Positions 4,145 through 6,522 of a stretch of DNA of 6,522 bases are shown here, one piece after another (position 1 is the stretch's first letter; each line of letters begins with the position of its first letter). The translations under genes were made by a program, and so were the position numbers. The stretch comes from JAHEIJ01 sp040235565 (GTDB taxonomy: Bacteria > Pseudomonadota > Gammaproteobacteria > UBA6429 > Thiohalophilaceae): contig JBECLA010000105.1 in the NCBI GenBank assembly GCA_040235565.1, positions 1-6,522 on the forward strand. Reading direction: 5' to 3'. The notes under the pieces are model-generated. The model had not been told where the DNA came from, ran no database searches, and was given only the letters and a program-made list of their open reading frames with translations.

Positions 4145-6522
4145 CTAGTCAGTCATTAAATTGTGCAAGGCACTGCGCAACATGACAGGTTCAACCGGTT
4201 TACTCAATACCGGATACTGACCGTCGCGCAGTCGGCTCAGCTCCTCGGGATTGACATCGCCTGTGATGATCAATGCCTTGCTTTTTATGCCGTTTTTTTC
4301 ATTCAGCACCTTGATCACCTCAAGGCCGGTATGGCCATCGGCGAGGTGATAGTCAGCAACAATCATGTCGATGTCTTCATCGGCCGCCACACTAACAGCG
4401 TCCTCCAGCGAAGCGGCGGTTAGCACGGCGCACTTCCAGCTGGTTAGCAAATCGCGCGTGGCTGCGAGCACATCCGGATCATCGTCCACTACCAGCACCA
4501 CGGCACCCTGCAGGCGATAACCCCGTTCCTCGTGAGAGAGGGGTACACTGGTTTGCTTCGGCATCCGGGTACCTTGGGTCACTTGAAGGGTAAAGCAGCT
4601 CCCGAAACCTGGACGGGAGATGAGACGCAATTGATGACCAAGCAATTGATTCAACCGCCGCACGATGGAGAGCCCCAGGCCAAGCCCCTTGCGCCGGTCA
4701 CGTCCCGGATTATTCAACTGAACGAATTCCTCAAAGATAATCTGCTGCTGTTCCGCCGGAATACCGGGGCCACAGTCCCAGACCTGGATGCACCAATCGT
4801 TACCGCGTTTACGCGCACCGATTAACACGCCAGGGGCACGAGTATGTTTGACGGCGTTGTCCACCAGGTTGGCAAGTATCCGGTACAGCAGTGTTGCATC
4901 CGAGTAGAGCCAGGCCCGGGTCGGATGCAGTCGCAGTTCAATACCACGCTCACGCGCCTGCGGGGTAAACTCATTTTCCAGCCGGGTGAATAACTGTGCC
5001 AGTGGGAAATGGGAAAAACCGGGTTTCAGGGTACCGGCATCAAGGTGCGAGATATCCAGCAAGGCGTTCAGGATATCACTTAAGGCAAATTGCGAACTGC
5101 TGATCTGTGCCAGGACCTGTTGCGCTTTATCCTCCTGTAACAATTCATTTAACTGTCCAATCTGCAGGCTCATGGCATGCAAGGGTTGGCGCAGGTCATG
5201 GCTGGCGGCAGCAAGAAAATCCGATTTCGCGCTGTTGGCTTTTTCAGCTGTTTCACGTGCCGTCCTGGCCTCATCTTCACTCACCCGCAACTCCCGGGTT
5301 CTGGACTCGACCGTTTTTCTAAGCTGGCGGTTCCAGATCAGGATGACGCCAAAGCTGATGAAAATCAGCGTAATGACAAGCGCAACAAGTTGCTCCCGTG
5401 TGGGTTTCCAGGCCTCGGGTTTCAAACCAACCCATTTTCGATAGATGGCCTGCCGCTCTTCAGGACTGATGGAAGCGACACTCTTCTCCAACAGACGATG
5501 CAGTATGGGCCAGTCGCTTCTAGAAGCGATCCCGATTTTATAAATGAAACCCGACTCCCCCGCCACGCGAAGATTCTGAATGGCCAGCTTTTCAATGTAA
5601 TAGGAAGCGGTAGCCACATTGGCAATAAAGGCATCCACTTCACCGTAAGAAACTGCGTACAGACCGCTACTGATATCCGCCACGGGCAACAGATCAAGTT
5701 CAGGATGCATTCGCTCGAGAAAATCGTGGGAAGCATAATTCTTGACGACCGCTACCCTTTTGCCCCTGAGATCCGTCAGATCCGAAATTCCGCGAGTAGT
5801 GTCATTGATGATGATCGAAGCCGGCAATTCCAGATAGGGCCTGGTGAAACTGAGAAATTTGTCGCGATCCGGTGTGCTTGCCGCAGCAGTCAACAGTGAC
5901 ACTTTTTTCTCGCAGGCACTCTCCAGTGCCTGGCTCCAGGTTTCATGAGGCACGACTTCGATACGAATACCCAGCCGTTGCGAAACCAGTTCGATATAAT
6001 CCGCCGCCATGCCCGTGAACTTCTTATCGCGGTCCAGGTATTCCACGGGAGGCCAGTCCGGATCAGACGCAGCAAGAATCACGGGATGTTCATCCAGCCA
6101 TTCACGCTCCCTGGGCGTTAGTTGAATCCTTTTTGCTTTCTGTTCGCTGACAGGCGCAGTAATCGTAATCCACTTACGAAAGACCTGTTGTCTTTCCTCT
6201 TCTGTAATCGTGGCAAGCGCCTTGCTGAGCAGGTGATTCAACATTGGCCAGTCGCGGCGCGAAGCAAGGGCCAGTTTGTATGAGAATTCCGTCAGGCTGC
6301 TAATATGAAGATTGGTAATTTTCCACTTGCCGATTGCATAAGAAGTGGTAGCCAGGTTTAACACCCCGGCATCCGCCTCGCCAGTAGATATTCTACCCAA
6401 CAGGGTGTGTACATCGTCGGCCATTCGAAGTTCTATTTGCGGATGGTGTTCACGCAGGAATTCATTAATGCCAAAACCTTTGATGGTAAGAAGATACCTG
6501 CCATGCAGCTCCTCCAGTGAAT
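4145..6522 (-). CDS. BvgS/EvgS-like hybrid sensor histidine kinase (5' end beyond the window)
   Basis: The C-terminal 791 or so residues of an inner-membrane hybrid kinase. The frame stays open from 6424 to the edge (32 more residues, starting SLEELHGRYLL), so ATG 6424 is internal and signal peptide and true start are missing. Numbering from that Met: rest of Venus-flytrap (SBP_bac_3) domain 1 to about 90; a complete second flytrap, about 103-335; one transmembrane helix, about 345-364; a short coiled coil, about 370-402; HisKA with His409 (ASHDLRQPL); HATPase_c with N box Asn519/Asn523, G1 DCGPGI (550-555) and G2 KGLGLGLSI (579-586); a receiver from 641 with Asp647-Asp648, phospho-acceptor Asp691, Thr721 and Lys742. 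Catalytic residues look intact. The flytraps are tandem duplicates, sharing TSY/ASY, SRxDWP and EERQ..(F/Y)RKW. BvgS and EvgS also have PAS and Hpt domains; neither is seen here. Expected role: a periplasmic ligand controls autophosphorylation, then relay to the receiver and a NarL-type regulator, probably the convergent one. Confidence 0.95.
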   Translation of the reverse strand, partial: SLEELHGRYLLTIKGFGINEFLREHHPQIELRMADDVHTLLGRISTGEADAGVLNLATTSYAIGKWKITNLHISSLTEFSYKLALASRRDWPMLNHLLSKALATITEEERQQVFRKWITITAPVSEQKAKRIQLTPREREWLDEHPVILAASDPDWPPVEYLDRDKKFTGMAADYIELVSQRLGIRIEVVPHETWSQALESACEKKVSLLTAAASTPDRDKFLSFTRPYLELPASIIINDTTRGISDLTDLRGKRVAVVKNYASHDFLERMHPELDLLPVADISSGLYAVSYGEVDAFIANVATASYYIEKLAIQNLRVAGESGFIYKIGIASRSDWPILHRLLEKSVASISPEERQAIYRKWVGLKPEAWKPTREQLVALVITLIFISFGVILIWNRQLRKTVESRTRELRVSEDEARTARETAEKANSAKSDFLAAASHDLRQPLHAMSLQIGQLNELLQEDKAQQVLAQISSSQFALSDILNALLDISHLDAGTLKPGFSHFPLAQLFTRLENEFTPQARERGIELRLHPTRAWLYSDATLLYRILANLVDNAVKHTRAPGVLIGARKRGNDWCIQVWDCGPGIPAEQQQIIFEEFVQLNNPGRDRRKGLGLGLSIVRRLNQLLGHQLRLISRPGFGSCFTLQVTQGTRMPKQTSVPLSHEERGYRLQGAVVLVVDDDPDVLAATRDLLTSWKCAVLTAASLEDAVSVAADEDIDMIVADYHLADGHTGLEVIKVLNEKNGIKSKALIITGDVNPEELSRLRDGQYPVLSKPVEPVMLRSALHNLMTD

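Noticed and set aside
5177..5899. 240-codon plus-strand open frame antisense to the kinase
   Set aside because: It is fully covered by the kinase's second flytrap, membrane and HisKA coding region. Its translation shows no family features and it has no start signals.

Overview
The window looks like bacterial chromosome, most likely from a free-living Gammaproteobacterium. The support is indirect: two Sec/SPII lipoproteins whose lipobox cysteine is followed by a glycine run, a BvgS/EvgS-like periplasmic-sensing hybrid kinase, and a NarL/FixJ-type response regulator. I cannot name a genus. I see no tRNA, rRNA, CRISPR array, transposase or phage gene.

Layout, left to right. (1) 27-797, minus: a 256-aa lipoprotein built of degenerate repeats of about 57 residues. 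(2) 798-1058: a non-coding gap holding a small palindrome, a long imperfect inverted repeat and a stretch that reads as collagen-like Gly-X-Y triplets in a frame without a usable start. (3) 1059-3110, minus: a 683-aa lipoprotein with a PKD-like domain, a DUF1565-like parallel beta-helix and very large Gly-Gly-X segments inserted between helix rungs. (4) 3111-3498: the divergent control region. It has an AT-rich element facing the lipoprotein, and facing the regulator a consensus -10 box, an upstream dyad and a strong stem-loop in the leader. (5) 3499-4137, plus: a 212-aa response regulator. (6) 4145-6522, minus, running off the right edge: a hybrid sensor kinase with at least two periplasmic Venus-flytrap domains, one transmembrane helix, HisKA, HATPase_c and a C-terminal receiver.

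How the genes may work together. The kinase and regulator are tail to tail with 7 bases between their stop codons. In the Bvg and Evg systems, double-flytrap kinases pair with NarL-type regulators, so these two are likely cognate. Unlike BvgS and EvgS, this kinase shows no PAS domain and ends after its receiver with no Hpt domain. The regulator lies divergent to the Gly-rich surface lipoprotein, which makes the lipoprotein a plausible target, though nothing in the sequence proves it.

The points most worth following up are the Gly-rich beta-helix architecture, the Hpt-less kinase with convergent regulator, the structured regulator leader, and the odd 798-1058 gap with its inverted repeat and frame-shifted Gly-X-Y stretch. 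I do not see a clearly new multi-gene system here.
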